Below are positions 1-11,735 of a stretch of 54,644 nucleotides of DNA, piece after piece. The stretch comes from RGIG5050 sp045636065 (lineage in GTDB: Bacteria > Verrucomicrobiota > Kiritimatiellia > RFP12 > UBA1067). Position numbers and translations under genes: made by a program. Numbering within the stretch: the first letter of the stretch is position 1; the number at the start of each line of letters is the position of its first letter. The notes below the pieces were generated by a model, which was not told the DNA's origin, ran no database searches, and saw nothing but the letters and a program-made list of their open reading frames with translations. The DNA lies in the NCBI GenBank assembly GCA_045636065.1, contig JAZTWW010000011.1, positions 1-54,644 of the forward strand, written 5' to 3'.

Positions 1-383
1 ATGCCCGCAAGATCGCCTGCGCCGGGGCTCGTGGGGACCCTCACGCCAAGTATGCGGGGGGCGCGCCCGCCGAACTCCCCCGCCGCATCGGCCGCGGCGC
101 GGATCATCGCCTTGCCGCCAACGCTGTGGATCGTCATGAGATCGACCCCGAGGCCTCCGCCCGAGCGCACGGCGCGCTCGACGGTGCGCGGTATGTCGTG
201 GAGCTTGAGGTCGAGGAAGACCTTCTTCCCCAGGTCCTTGACGGCCCTGACCACATCAGGCCCCTCGGCCGTGAAAAGCTCGAGCCCGATCTTGTAGAAG
301 CCGACCGCATCGCCTATGAGGCGCACCTTGTCTACGGCCTCAGCCCTTGTCTTCACATCAAGTGCAACTATGAGTTCTGCCAT
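1..383 (-). CDS. pyrF: Orotidine 5'-phosphate decarboxylase, N-terminal 127 residues (cut by window edge)
   Basis: Catalyses OMP to UMP, the last step of pyrimidine synthesis, in the cytoplasm. Translating the minus strand from the ATG at 383 gives an open frame to the window edge. It starts MAELIVALDV and carries the ODCase signature DLKLHDIP at residues 58-65, with the catalytic Asp58/Lys60/Asp63 triad and a following GVDLMTIHSVGG strand typical of type 1 PyrF. The C-terminal half lies outside the window. It begins 14 bases after dapF ends and is probably the last known member of the secA-dxs-dapF run. Identification is from motifs; only the part beyond the edge is uncertain. Confidence 0.9.
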   Translation of the reverse strand, partial: MAELIVALDVKTRAEAVDKVRLIGDAVGFYKIGLELFTAEGPDVVRAVKDLGKKVFLDLKLHDIPRTVERAVRSGGGLGVDLMTIHSVGGKAMIRAAADAAGEFGGRAPRILGVRVPTSPGAGDLAG

Positions 384-397
384 CTCCAGTTCCTCCG

Positions 398-1231
398 CTA
401 TTCCATCTCGTTTCCGATGTCGAGTGCATCGATGTCTATAGAGCCTTCGAATACGCGCTGCACGGGGCCCGTGAGCGTGTAGCCTGTGGATTTCCCGCGC
501 CTCCAGTCGGCGTCGACGGTAAGGTCGAACCCGCCCTGGGTCCTGACGTGTATGGGAAGTGAAAGCCCCTTCGTCTCGACGCCCACGACGGCCGAGGCGA
601 CGGCGCCCGTGCCGCACGCGCCGCTCTCCGCCTCCACGCCGCGCTCGTACGTCCTCAGGTTTATCCTGTTCGGGGCCTTGAACTGCGCAAAGCTCACGTT
701 TGCGCCCTCGGGCGCAAACTCGGCGGCGAGCCTCAGCTTGCGGCCTTCGCCGTCGACATCGACCTTGGCGACGTTCGGGCAGTTGACAACGAAATGCGGA
801 ACGCCCGCTACCACGAGATCGCCCTGCCAGCCCTCCACCTCAAGGCCGTAGCGCCTTCCCTTGGGGTCGGGCATCCAGATCTTGACGAGCCCGTCGCCGA
901 CGATCTCGGCGTCGAGAAGCCCGGCCCTCGTCTCGAACGTCATCGAGTCGGATCTAACGGCACCCGTTTCGCGGGCGAACGCGGCGACGCACCTTGCGCC
1001 GTTGCCGCATAGCTCCGCCTCCGTGCCGTCGGGGTTGAAGAAGACCATCTTGAAGTCGACCTTGGAGCTCTTCTGGAGGAGGATAACCCCCTCGCAGGCG
1101 ATGCCCGTCCTGGACGCGGCTAACGCAGCGAGCCTCAGGTGGTCATGCACGGGGAAGCGCTCCTCGCGATCGTCTATGAGGACGAAATCGTTCGCCGCGC
1201 CGTGCATCTTTACGAATTTGAATACGTTCAC
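398..1231 (-). CDS. dapF: Diaminopimelate epimerase
   Basis: Converts LL- to meso-diaminopimelate for lysine and peptidoglycan. Both catalytic cysteines are visible: CGNGAR (Cys75 from the start used here) and ESGACGTGA (Cys206). The N-terminus shows the family pattern F-x-K-x-H-G-x-x-N-D-F. Two starts compete: an ATG at 1246 overlapping the upstream stop by one base, and a GTG at 1231 placed eight bases after a GGAGG. I chose the GTG because the Shine-Dalgarno lies inside the first codons of the longer form and the family normally begins right there. Length (277 aa) is normal. It is in an operon with the S41 protease and pyrF. Confidence 0.93.
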   Translation of the reverse strand: MNVFKFVKMHGAANDFVLIDDREERFPVHDHLRLAALAASRTGIACEGVILLQKSSKVDFKMVFFNPDGTEAELCGNGARCVAAFARETGAVRSDSMTFETRAGLLDAEIVGDGLVKIWMPDPKGRRYGLEVEGWQGDLVVAGVPHFVVNCPNVAKVDVDGEGRKLRLAAEFAPEGANVSFAQFKAPNRINLRTYERGVEAESGACGTGAVASAVVGVETKGLSLPIHVRTQGGFDLTVDADWRRGKSTGYTLTGPVQRVFEGSIDIDALDIGNEME

Positions 1232-1245
1232 GTCGTGTTCCTCCA

Positions 1246-3462
1246 TCAGAAGAAAAGGTTGTTCATCCAGACCGGGATCTGCTTGCGCTTCGGCCTCGGG
1301 GCTTCGGCTCCGCCTGTAAGCGTCACCAGATCGTGCAGAATGTTGAAAGTCTCCTTGAGGACGGCGTCGTCGCGCTCGGCGTCCTTTTTGCGGCGCTCGC
1401 GCGGAGAGAGGTCCTCGTCGTCTTCGTCGAGGAAGTCGGTGTCGGGGTCGGCCTCCTTGCGCATGCGCCTGTCCTCGCGCATCTGCTCGAGGCGGCGGGC
1501 GCGATCGAGCGGAACCGTCTCCTTCTCGCTCGTCGCGGCGAACCAGTCGACGAGGCGCTCGTGGCTTAGCGCCACGGGATCGGCCTGCGTGCGGCGGCGG
1601 CTCATCTCCCTCAGCTCCCTCGCGTAGATGTCGAGGTTCCAGACCCTAGGATAGTGGGCCGGCTGGATGCAGCTCCAGGGAAGCGCGTTCGGGAGCTTGT
1701 CCTCGCCGATGTCAAGGCCGTCGAGGAGGCTCGGGATGCGTATGTCGCTCGCGACGCCCTTCACCTGCGTCGAGCTTCCGTTGATGCGGTAGAACCTCGC
1801 CGTCGTTATCTTCGCCGAGCCGAACCTTTCGTCCTCGTTGTTGACGCGCATCACCGTCTGCACGGTCCCCTTGCCGTGGCTCTGCGTATCGCCGACGACT
1901 ATCGCGCGCCCTGAATCCTGGAGGGCCGTCGCGACGATCTCGCTCGCGCTTGCGCTCGCCCTGTCGATCATCACTATCAGCGGCTTCGAGAACGCGAAGC
2001 TCGGCTCCTTCTCCGATATGGGCTGCACGTAGAGCCTGTGCGCCTCCCTTATCTGCACAACGGGCATGGGCGGCGAGAAGATGGCCGTAAGGAGTATCGC
2101 CTCGAGAAGCGAGCCGCCGCCGTTGCCGCGCAGGTCGAGGACCATTCCGTCGACGTCGCAGGCGTTGAACTTGGAGACGTACTTCGCGACGTCAAGCGAG
2201 CAGCTTACGTAGTCGGGATCGTCGGGGCGCTTGTCCATCGTGCCGTAGAAGCCGGGGAGCTTCACGTAGCCGAACGTGTTGGTGACACCGTTCAGGACGA
2301 CCTTCTCCACGCGGCCCGTCGCGGCCTGCTCTTCAAGGTGTATCTCGTCGCGGACGATCTTGTACCTTACGCGCGTCTCGCCGCTCGGGTCGGTCCTCGG
2401 GATTATCTCGAGGACGACCTCCGTATCCTTGGGGCCGCGTATCTTCTTGATGGACTTCTTCATCGGCTTGTAGAGGATGTCCTCCATCGGCCCGTCGCCC
2501 TGGCCGACGGCGACGATCCTGTCGCCCTTCTTGATGCGCCCGTCGCGGTCGAGAGGGCCGCCGGGGATGATGTCGGAGATCTTGAGCGCGCCGTCGTCGA
2601 AGGAGAGCGTCGCCCCCACGCCGCAGAGCGTGAGGTTCATGTCCATGTCGAATTCCTCTTTCGAGGTGGGGCTAAGGTAGTCGGTGTGCGGGTCGTACGC
2701 CTGCATGACGGCGCTCATGTAGCGCTGGAGAGTCTCCTCGTCGTCGGACTCGGACATCACGGCGAGATACTGCCTGTACCTCTTCATGAGGTTCTCCTTT
2801 GGCGTCAGCTTGGGGAGGGCCTCGCCGTCTCCGTCGTCGGACTTCTCGCCGCTTTCATCATTGCCGGCCACGGCGACAGCGCCTTCCTCGGCCTTCTCGC
2901 CACCTTCGGAGGGGACATCGCCCTTCGCCTTCGCCGCGGCCTCCTCGGCGTCAAGCTCGCGCGCGAGCGTCTGCGCCAGAAACTCGTTCTTTATGCGCCT
3001 GCGCCAGATGTCGTCCTGCTCCTCCTTCGTCTGGGGCCACGGAGCGTCCTTTCGCTTCCAAAGGTACTCCTCCTGGACGTCAAAATCCCATTCGCCCCTT
3101 TCGAGGAGGTTCGTGGCGTACGCGACCCTGTCGGCAAGGCGCACCTTAAATAGCTCCTGCACCTTCCACCCGAAGGAGATGTCGCCCGCCTTGAGCGCAT
3201 CGTCGATCTTGAACTCCATCTCCCTTAAGATGTCGATGTCGCTCTGGAGGAAGATCGAGTGCGTCGAGTCGTACTGGTTGACGAGGTTCGTCCACGCCTT
3301 GGCGGAGATCTCGTCGTCGAACGGATGCTGCGAAACGTGGTATGCCGGAAGCATCCTCGATATCTTCTGCGCGATCTTCGAATAGTACTCGGGCGGCTGT
3401 GCAGATGCGCCTAAAGCCAGTATTGCGGCAAGCGCCGCCGCCAACGTAATGCGTATTTTCAT
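1246..3462 (-). CDS. prc: Carboxy-terminal processing protease (S41, Tsp/Prc type), secreted
   Basis: A periplasmic tail-specific protease. Start is the ATG at 3462, six bases after GGAG, followed by a signal peptide (MKIRITLAAALAAILALG...ASA). An alternative TTG lies four codons upstream. A Tsp-type N-terminal helical region is followed by a PDZ domain (around residues 285-380), then the S41 core with IDRASASASEIVATAL containing the nucleophile Ser and GDTQSHGKGTVQT containing the general-base Lys. An acidic low-complexity stretch rich in Glu/Asp/Gly (roughly residues 185-235) interrupts the N-terminal domain and looks like a lineage-specific linker. The stop overlaps the upstream alternative dapF start by one base. 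Substrate is unknown; 738 aa is in the range for Prc. Confidence 0.9.
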   Translation of the reverse strand: MKIRITLAAALAAILALGASAQPPEYYSKIAQKISRMLPAYHVSQHPFDDEISAKAWTNLVNQYDSTHSIFLQSDIDILREMEFKIDDALKAGDISFGWKVQELFKVRLADRVAYATNLLERGEWDFDVQEEYLWKRKDAPWPQTKEEQDDIWRRRIKNEFLAQTLARELDAEEAAAKAKGDVPSEGGEKAEEGAVAVAGNDESGEKSDDGDGEALPKLTPKENLMKRYRQYLAVMSESDDEETLQRYMSAVMQAYDPHTDYLSPTSKEEFDMDMNLTLCGVGATLSFDDGALKISDIIPGGPLDRDGRIKKGDRIVAVGQGDGPMEDILYKPMKKSIKKIRGPKDTEVVLEIIPRTDPSGETRVRYKIVRDEIHLEEQAATGRVEKVVLNGVTNTFGYVKLPGFYGTMDKRPDDPDYVSCSLDVAKYVSKFNACDVDGMVLDLRGNGGGSLLEAILLTAIFSPPMPVVQIREAHRLYVQPISEKEPSFAFSKPLIVMIDRASASASEIVATALQDSGRAIVVGDTQSHGKGTVQTVMRVNNEDERFGSAKITTARFYRINGSSTQVKGVASDIRIPSLLDGLDIGEDKLPNALPWSCIQPAHYPRVWNLDIYARELREMSRRRTQADPVALSHERLVDWFAATSEKETVPLDRARRLEQMREDRRMRKEADPDTDFLDEDDEDLSPRERRKKDAERDDAVLKETFNILHDLVTLTGGAEAPRPKRKQIPVWMNNLFF

Positions 3463-3483
3463 TTCATTCTCCAATCTCGGGAT

Positions 3484-5334
3484 TTACGCAAACTCTTCGG
3501 TTATCGCGCGCGCCACTGATGCGGCGTCTAGCGCGAACTTCTCCATAAGCTCCGCCTGCGTGCTGTGCTCGAGGAACACGTCAGGCCAGCCGAATCTCAT
3601 GACATGGCCGCCTGAGGCCGCCATGAGCGCCTCGCCGAAACCGCCGGCGAGCGAGCCGTTCTCGATAGATGCTATGCGCATGCCGGCCGCCGTCTGGCGC
3701 CTTAGAAGCTCTTCGTCGACGGGCTTCGCGAAGCGCGCGTCCACCACGCCCGCCTCGATGCCCTTTGAGGAAAGGATGCGCGCCGCCTCGACGGCCGCCC
3801 CGACCATCTCGCCCAAAGCCCAGATCTGAATCATGGCGTCGGCGCCTGAAATCTGCCTCGCCTTCCCCCAGACAATGGGCTTTTTCGGGGCCTCGACGGG
3901 AGCGGGCGGAAGGCCGCGCGGATACCTGATCGCCACCGGGCCGCCGCGCTCAAGGGCCGCATCGAACATGGCCTTCATTTCGGACTCGTCGCACGGCTGC
4001 ATTATCGAGATGCCGGGAATGCACCTTAAAAGCGGTATGTCGAAGACGCCCTGGTGCGTGCGCCCGTCGGCCCCGACGGCCCCGGCGCGGTCTATGGCAA
4101 ATATGACAGGAAGGCCCATAAGGCACACGTCGTGGATCACCTGGTCAACGGCACGCTGGAGGAACGTCGAATAGATGGCGACGACGGGGCGCATCCCGCT
4201 TTTTGCAAGGCCCGCCGCGAAAGTGACGAGGTGCGACTCGCATATCCCCGAATCGAAGAACCTTGCCGGGAAGCGCTTAGCGAAGCCGTCAAGCCCCGTG
4301 CCGCTTCTCATCGCGGCCGTAAGCGCGCATACCCTCGCATCGCGCGCGGCGAGCGCCTCAAGAGTCTCGCCGAAGACGGCGCTCCAGTCGCGCTTCGCGG
4401 GGCGCGACCTCCCGCTGGCCTCGCCGTCGACTTCGAACTTCCCTACGCCGTGCCACTCGGTCGGATGGCGTTCGGCAGGCTGATAGCCCTTGCCCTTCAC
4501 CGTGCAGACGTGGACGACGACGCTTCGCTTGTCTTCGCGGGCTACCCTGAGAGCGTTCTCGACGGCCTTTATGTCGTGCCCGTCGACGGGGCCAATGTAC
4601 CTCAGACCGAAATTCTCGAAGAAGCTGTTGCCGAGCCAGATGGACTTTATCATCTGCTCAAGCCTGTGGTAGGGGCCCCTTAAAAAGCTCAGCTTGAGCT
4701 TGTGGCCCGCATCTTCGGCGGCCTTCTTGACGCGGTTGTACCTGAGGCCCGTAAGAAGCCGTCCGAGGAACCTCGCGAAGCCCCCCACGTTCCTCGATAT
4801 GCTCATCTCGTTGTCGTTCAGGACGAGAATCACGCGGCCCTTGAGCTGCGAAACGTTGTTGAGCGCCTCAAGCGTCTCGCCGTTCGTCATCGAAGCGTCG
4901 CCCACGACCGCGACGACATCTCCAATATCCTCCGCCCCGAGCTCGCGCGCGGCGCACATCCCCTCGGCCGCCGCAAGGGCAACGCCAGCATGGCCGGCGA
5001 CGAACGCGTCGTAGGATGATTCGGCCGGGTTGGGGAAGCCGCTTAAACCGCCCTTCGTCCTTATGGTCCCGAACCTGTCGCGACGGCCCGTCAACATCTT
5101 CCAGGCGTAGCTCTGGTGCCCGACGTCCCAGACGACCTTGTCCCTCGGCGGATCGAACACCCTTAAAAGCGCTATCGAAAGCTCGACGGCCCCGAGCGAG
5201 CTTGCGAGATGGCCGCCCGTCTTGGATATGGCCTCGATGATCTCGGATCTTACGTCCGAGGCGAGTGCGCCTAGCTCGCTTTCGGCGAGCGCCTTCACCT
5301 GCGCGGGCGTAGAGGCCTTGTCGAGGACGCTCAT
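3484..5334 (-). CDS. dxs: 1-deoxy-D-xylulose-5-phosphate synthase
   Basis: Thiamine-diphosphate enzyme that joins pyruvate and glyceraldehyde 3-phosphate, the first step of the MEP isoprenoid pathway. The 616-aa product has the DXS N-terminal motif DVGHQSYAWKMLTGRRD, the ThDP-binding region GDASMTNGETLEALNNV ... NDNEMSIS, the family YIGPVDGHD segment, the second-domain DRAGAVGADGRTHQG and a transketolase C-domain. The ATG at 5334 is preceded by GAGGAGGAG and overlaps the stop of the upstream glycosyltransferase in an ATGA, which fixes the start; a longer open frame upstream is a shadow of that gene. It neighbours the S41 protease 21 bases downstream. Confidence 0.96.
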   Translation of the reverse strand: MSVLDKASTPAQVKALAESELGALASDVRSEIIEAISKTGGHLASSLGAVELSIALLRVFDPPRDKVVWDVGHQSYAWKMLTGRRDRFGTIRTKGGLSGFPNPAESSYDAFVAGHAGVALAAAEGMCAARELGAEDIGDVVAVVGDASMTNGETLEALNNVSQLKGRVILVLNDNEMSISRNVGGFARFLGRLLTGLRYNRVKKAAEDAGHKLKLSFLRGPYHRLEQMIKSIWLGNSFFENFGLRYIGPVDGHDIKAVENALRVAREDKRSVVVHVCTVKGKGYQPAERHPTEWHGVGKFEVDGEASGRSRPAKRDWSAVFGETLEALAARDARVCALTAAMRSGTGLDGFAKRFPARFFDSGICESHLVTFAAGLAKSGMRPVVAIYSTFLQRAVDQVIHDVCLMGLPVIFAIDRAGAVGADGRTHQGVFDIPLLRCIPGISIMQPCDESEMKAMFDAALERGGPVAIRYPRGLPPAPVEAPKKPIVWGKARQISGADAMIQIWALGEMVGAAVEAARILSSKGIEAGVVDARFAKPVDEELLRRQTAAGMRIASIENGSLAGGFGEALMAASGGHVMRFGWPDVFLEHSTQAELMEKFALDAASVARAITEEFA

Positions 5335-6931
5335 CTGCGCTCCTCCTCGACCATGACGAGAAGAGGCGTCGAATTCTGCCCGAAGCGCTCCTCCTCTATG
5401 ACCCTTCTCGTGTAGCGCGACTTGAGCGCGTTCCAGTAGTCGCGCCTCATGTCCACCGGCACCTCGGCGCATGTGGGCGCCGCTATCGCAAAGGCATAGC
5501 CGCTTCCGGCCGCAATGCGCGCAGAGTTCGCGAATATCTCGTTGGCCATAAGGCGGATGTTCATCACGTGGAGGCTCTTCGCCTCCTCGTCGGGAAGGTC
5601 GGGGAAGTAGCAGAAAGGCCCCATCTCCATGCCGCGCGGGACCTTGCGGCCAGTCTCGACGGCAAGGTAGAGGTCCTGCGTGAATATCTCCGTGCCGCCC
5701 GGGTCGAGGCTGTTGATCTTTTGGGCGACGCCCCTCAGCTGCGAAAGCGCGCTTTCCGTCTTCTTTACGCTCCAGAACCTGTCCATCCCGTATGTCGCCC
5801 ATTCCTGGAGGAGCGGGCTGGAAAAGCTTGCGATGGCCGCGAAAAGAAGCGGCAGAAGCGGCGATGTGCAAGGTGTTCTGCGCCCCGGGACAAGCGCCCA
5901 CCACACTGAAACAGCCGCTACCGCAAGCGGCATCACAGGCACCTGGTAGTCGTCGTACGGGAAAGGCGCGGAGAGCTGAAGGACGAAAACGGCGGCGAAG
6001 CTCACGACGGCGACCTCCACGAGGAAGCTTCCGCTTCTAGAGATGCCGGATGAAGCGGAATCGTCCTTCGCGGACTTGTCGCGCGAGGCGAGCTTTATCG
6101 CGATCGCAACAGCGAAAAGCGCACCCGCACCCGCGTAGCCCCTCAAGAGCCTCGAGACGCTTCCTATGACGAACATGAGATCGAACCCGCCGCGCGCCGC
6201 GTGGTAGGCCTGCGCTGCCATAAGGCCCTTCAAGGACGCCTCGTCAAGCGCGAAGAAGCCGTACGTGAGGGCGAGCCCCGCGCCCGCGCCGATGCCGTAC
6301 CAGAGGAACGAGGCACCGAATCGCCTCGTCCTCAAAAGAAGCGCGAAGCCGGCCACGAACGGGACGAGCGCGAGCGAGATCCTAGTGCCGCTTGCAAGCG
6401 CCATCAAGAACCCGGAGACCATGAACGAGACGGCCCTCGGGAACCCCCTGAGCCGCGTCACCGGGAGGGCGTAGAAGAGAAAGCCCGCCGTCAGGAAGAA
6501 CGACCCGAGAGCGTACGTCTTGGGGATGGTGTTGAAGTAGACGTGGTATATGCACCCAGCAAGGAGAACGAACGTCGCCCACGCGGCCGCCGTGGCGGCC
6601 GGGCGCCTCGATTCGCGCGTCTCAGCGTCTCCAAGCGCGGTCTCGCGCGCGAAGAGCGCGGCGAGGAGCGCGGCCATGAGACCGAAAAGGACTGTGACCA
6701 CGCGCCCGCCGAGTATCCCGAAGCCGCTCCAGACGGGATAGAGCGCCCCGTACACCGCCGGAAGCGCCGGTCCCTGCGTGAAGAAGTAATCTTTGTACGG
6801 GAGAAGGCCCTCGTTCCACATCCTTGCGGAATAGAGGTACCATCCCTCGTCCTGGTTGAGCGCGCCCCACCAGACGGCCACGCCGGCGCACACGAGCGCC
6901 AGCGCCACCGAAAGCCATATGGCCCTGTGCT

Positions 6932-6935
<4 letters not shown>
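5331..6935 (-). CDS. Polytopic GT-C type glycosyltransferase (ArnT/PMT-like)
   Basis: A 534-aa membrane protein with about ten or eleven hydrophobic segments. The first external loop carries NQDEGWYLYSARMWNEG and a following FFTQGP, the acidic-motif arrangement of GT-C enzymes (GT39/GT83 type) that use polyprenyl-phosphate sugars. Substrate cannot be read from sequence. Start is a GTG at 6935 in a GTGA overlap with the secA stop, after GGAAGGTGG. The stop overlaps dxs by four bases, so secA, this gene and dxs are translationally coupled. Coupling to DXS is suggestive because polyprenyl carriers come from the MEP pathway, but that link is inference. Confidence 0.75.
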
Positions 6936-9970
<3,035 letters not shown>

Positions 9971-9979
9971 AACTTGTAT

Positions 9980-10008
9980 AGTATATCAAACAAACCCCGA
10001 TATGTGAA
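9980..10008 (-). promoter_or_regulatory. secA promoter, probably leaderless
   Basis: On the minus strand, -35 TTCACA (10008-10003), spacer of 17, -10 TATACT (9985-9980) preceded by TGA. The secA ATG follows after nine bases, so a normal start point would leave an mRNA leader of about two or three bases. Confidence 0.6.
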
Positions 10009-10016
10009 GCCAAATA

Positions 10017-10808
10017 TCAGTCTATGACCCGGTCGTAGAGGCCGCCCCCTTCGCCCGAGGCGCCGGCGTCTCCGGCATCGACGGACCGCGCCGGTTTCAC
10101 CTTAGGCCTGTCGCCGAAGAGGATGGTCCCGAGGCGGACCCATGTGGCCCCCTCCTCGACGGCGATTTCATAGTCGCCGCTCATCCCCATCGAAAGGCGG
10201 GGGAGGGAGACGCCAAAGCGGCTTTCCATCGAATCGCGAAGGAGCCTCAAGGATCTGAATACGGGCCTTGTCTCCTCGATCTTCTCCGCAGGCGTGAAAG
10301 GCGCCATCGTCATGAAACCCTCAAGGGAGAGGTTGCGGCAGGCAAGGGCGCGCTCGACCGCCGCAGGCGCGTCCTCGGGCCTCAACCCGCTTTTCGAGCG
10401 CTCCCCGCTCATGTTCACCTCAAGAAGGATTCCAGGTCTCGCGCCAAGCTCGCACGAGATCTGGTCCATCCTCTCCAGGAGGGCGATGGAATCGATGCCG
10501 TGGAAGAAGCTGAACATCGAAAGCGCGGGGCGCACCTTGTTGCGCTGCAGGTGACCTATAAGATGCCACTCGGGGCCGCCCACGGAGGCGGGGATCTTCC
10601 AGGCAGCCTCCTGCACCTTGTTCTCGCCCATGATGGAAAGCCCCGCGTCCCATGCGTCGCGGACGGTCTCGGGGCCATGCGTCTTGGTTACGGCGATGAT
10701 CTCCACATCATTTGCGTTGCGGCCGGACCTTGCGGCGGCTGCCGCTATCTTCGCGCGGACCTGGGCAAGCTTTCCTTCAAGCCCTATGCCATTATCGGCA
10801 AGCTCCAT
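10017..10808 (-). CDS. yggS: YggS-type pyridoxal-phosphate homeostasis protein (PLPHP)
   Basis: A 263-aa member of the PLPHP family: PLP-binding, no known catalysis, buffers B6 and amino/keto acid pools. The PLP lysine is Lys42 in AVTKTHG; the family signatures GENKVQEA, HLIGHLQRNK, LSMGMSGDYEIAVEEGATWVRLG and a final LFGDR are present. The ATG at 10808 is eight bases after AAGGA. A Gly/Asp-rich tail of about 25 residues is not part of the fold. Upstream, instead of the usual septum or proC genes, lies a candidate structured RNA with its own promoter and terminator, so expression may depend on read-through. Confidence 0.93.
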   Translation of the reverse strand: MELADNGIGLEGKLAQVRAKIAAAAARSGRNANDVEIIAVTKTHGPETVRDAWDAGLSIMGENKVQEAAWKIPASVGGPEWHLIGHLQRNKVRPALSMFSFFHGIDSIALLERMDQISCELGARPGILLEVNMSGERSKSGLRPEDAPAAVERALACRNLSLEGFMTMAPFTPAEKIEETRPVFRSLRLLRDSMESRFGVSLPRLSMGMSGDYEIAVEEGATWVRLGTILFGDRPKVKPARSVDAGDAGASGEGGGLYDRVID

Positions 10809-10855
10809 ATCAGGAATCCTTTCCTTTGCGGGTCCAACAGGGGCCCGCGCCCTTC

Positions 10856-10888
10856 AAAAAGCGGGGCGCGGACAGGAAGCCCGCGCCC
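10856..10888 (-). terminator. Strong rho-independent terminator upstream of yggS
   Basis: Minus strand: GGGCGCGG, nine-base loop, CCGCGCCC, then CGC and five T. A second copy of GGGCGCGG lies just beyond the T-run (10852-10845) and could pair with the same 3' arm, giving an alternative hairpin that buries the T-run. Confidence 0.8.
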
Positions 10889-11031
10889 GAATCCGACAAA
10901 AGCCCCCGGCCTCATCTCCGGCGCCTCCGGCAGTGCCACTCGTTCAGCAGAAGAGCCGGTAGTTCATGACATACCATGGCTGTCGGCTAACGCCGCATAT
11001 CAGATGCGGGCGGAGGCTTAATCGGATCGAC
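10856..11031 (-). ncRNA. Candidate structured small RNA or attenuator leader before yggS
   Basis: The 297 bases between yggS and the radical SAM gene hold no convincing ORF but a full transcription unit: promoter at 11066-11038, about 176 transcribed bases, terminator at 10888-10856. Ends close by pairing ATCCGA (11027-11022) with TCGGAT (10896-10891), then AAGCCTCC (11019-11012) with GGGGGCTT (10907-10900). Inside are a hairpin CCGCAT/ATGCGG, an AGCCG/CGGCT helix and CCGG/CCGG. A closed rod of this size with its own promoter resembles 6S RNA in outline, but I see no diagnostic 6S sequence. An attenuator for yggS is the alternative. I cannot name a family. Confidence 0.5.
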
Positions 11032-11037
11032 GGCGAC

Positions 11038-11066
11038 ATTCTACCAAATAACCCCTTGCGGCGCAA
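11038..11066 (-). promoter_or_regulatory. Promoter of the candidate small RNA
   Basis: Minus strand -35 TTGCGC (11066-11061), spacer 17, -10 TAGAAT (11043-11038) preceded by TGG, an extended -10. The same TTGCGC-17 layout is seen before the small membrane protein at 38307. Confidence 0.6.
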
Positions 11067-11105
11067 CACGAAAATCGCCTATACGCCGCGCGCGGAGTGC
11101 GGTTG

Positions 11106-11735
11106 TCACTCGTGCTCGCTGTCGCCGGCGGTCTCGAAACGGCGCACGCGAAGTCTTGCCCCGACCTTCGCCGCGATCTCACGGCAGCGCTCCTGATTCT
11201 CGAGGCTGGTGACAGGCTCCCCGACCACGGTGAAAACGACATCAGGGACGTAATCCTTGCAGCTTGCGGCGAAATCGACCATCGCCTGCCAGCTGCCCTC
11301 GCCGAAGATCGGGCGGCATATGCGAAGGTACTCGTCTGGATCGGGAGTGTTGAGGGAGATCGAGATCACGTCCACAAGTCCTTTGAGAAGCGGCGCGACA
11401 GGCTTCTTCCATACGAGATCGCAAAGCCCGTTCGTGTTGAGCCTCACCGGCATGCCGGGCTTAAGCGACTTTACGTACCTGGCCGTTTCAAGGAGCTCGT
11501 CGAGGCGCATCGTCGGCTCGCCGTAGCCGCAGAATACGACTTCGCTGAAATCGTCGAGGTTCCACTTGGCGAAACTCGCCTTTATCTCGTCGATGGAAGG
11601 CTCGCGCTCAAGCCACAGGGAATCGGAGCCGAACACGCCCGGAGCGTTGTTCCTCAGGCAGAACGTGCACGCGCATGAACAGCGGTTCGTCATATTGACG
11701 TAAAGACCGTTCTTGACCTTGTATGTTATCGTCAT
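11106..11735 (-). CDS. Radical SAM protein (TatD-associated type)
   Basis: A short (209 aa) radical SAM enzyme. CX3CX2C at Cys19/23/26 (NRCSCACTFCLRN) binds the 4Fe-4S cluster; GYGEPT (the GGEP equivalent) and RLNTNG follow, as does SISLNTPDPDEYLRICRP. The opening G-L-Y-V-N-M-T-N-R-C is typical of the small radical SAM family often found with or fused to TatD nucleases; no TatD is in this window. Its ATG overlaps the murB-domain stop by four bases, so it is the last gene of the yebC-VOC-murCB unit. Reaction unknown. Confidence 0.8.
   Translation of the reverse strand: MTITYKVKNGLYVNMTNRCSCACTFCLRNNAPGVFGSDSLWLEREPSIDEIKASFAKWNLDDFSEVVFCGYGEPTMRLDELLETARYVKSLKPGMPVRLNTNGLCDLVWKKPVAPLLKGLVDVISISLNTPDPDEYLRICRPIFGEGSWQAMVDFAASCKDYVPDVVFTVVGEPVTSLENQERCREIAAKVGARLRVRRFETAGDSEHE

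Noticed and set aside
2038..3153. Long plus-strand open frames opposite the S41 protease, secA, pnp and the MIS-type genes
   Set aside because: They are GC-driven shadows: the minus-strand frames carry full family motifs and operon spacing, the plus-strand ones none.
1246..3474. Acidic insert in the S41 protease as a sign of a repeat insertion
   Set aside because: It is low-complexity Glu/Asp/Gly sequence without the 13-bp elements or any fixed period.
10856..11031. Firm assignment of the structured RNA as 6S RNA or a named riboswitch
   Set aside because: Size and outline fit 6S loosely, but I found no diagnostic sequence for 6S, SRP RNA, TPP, cobalamin, SAM or c-di-GMP classes.
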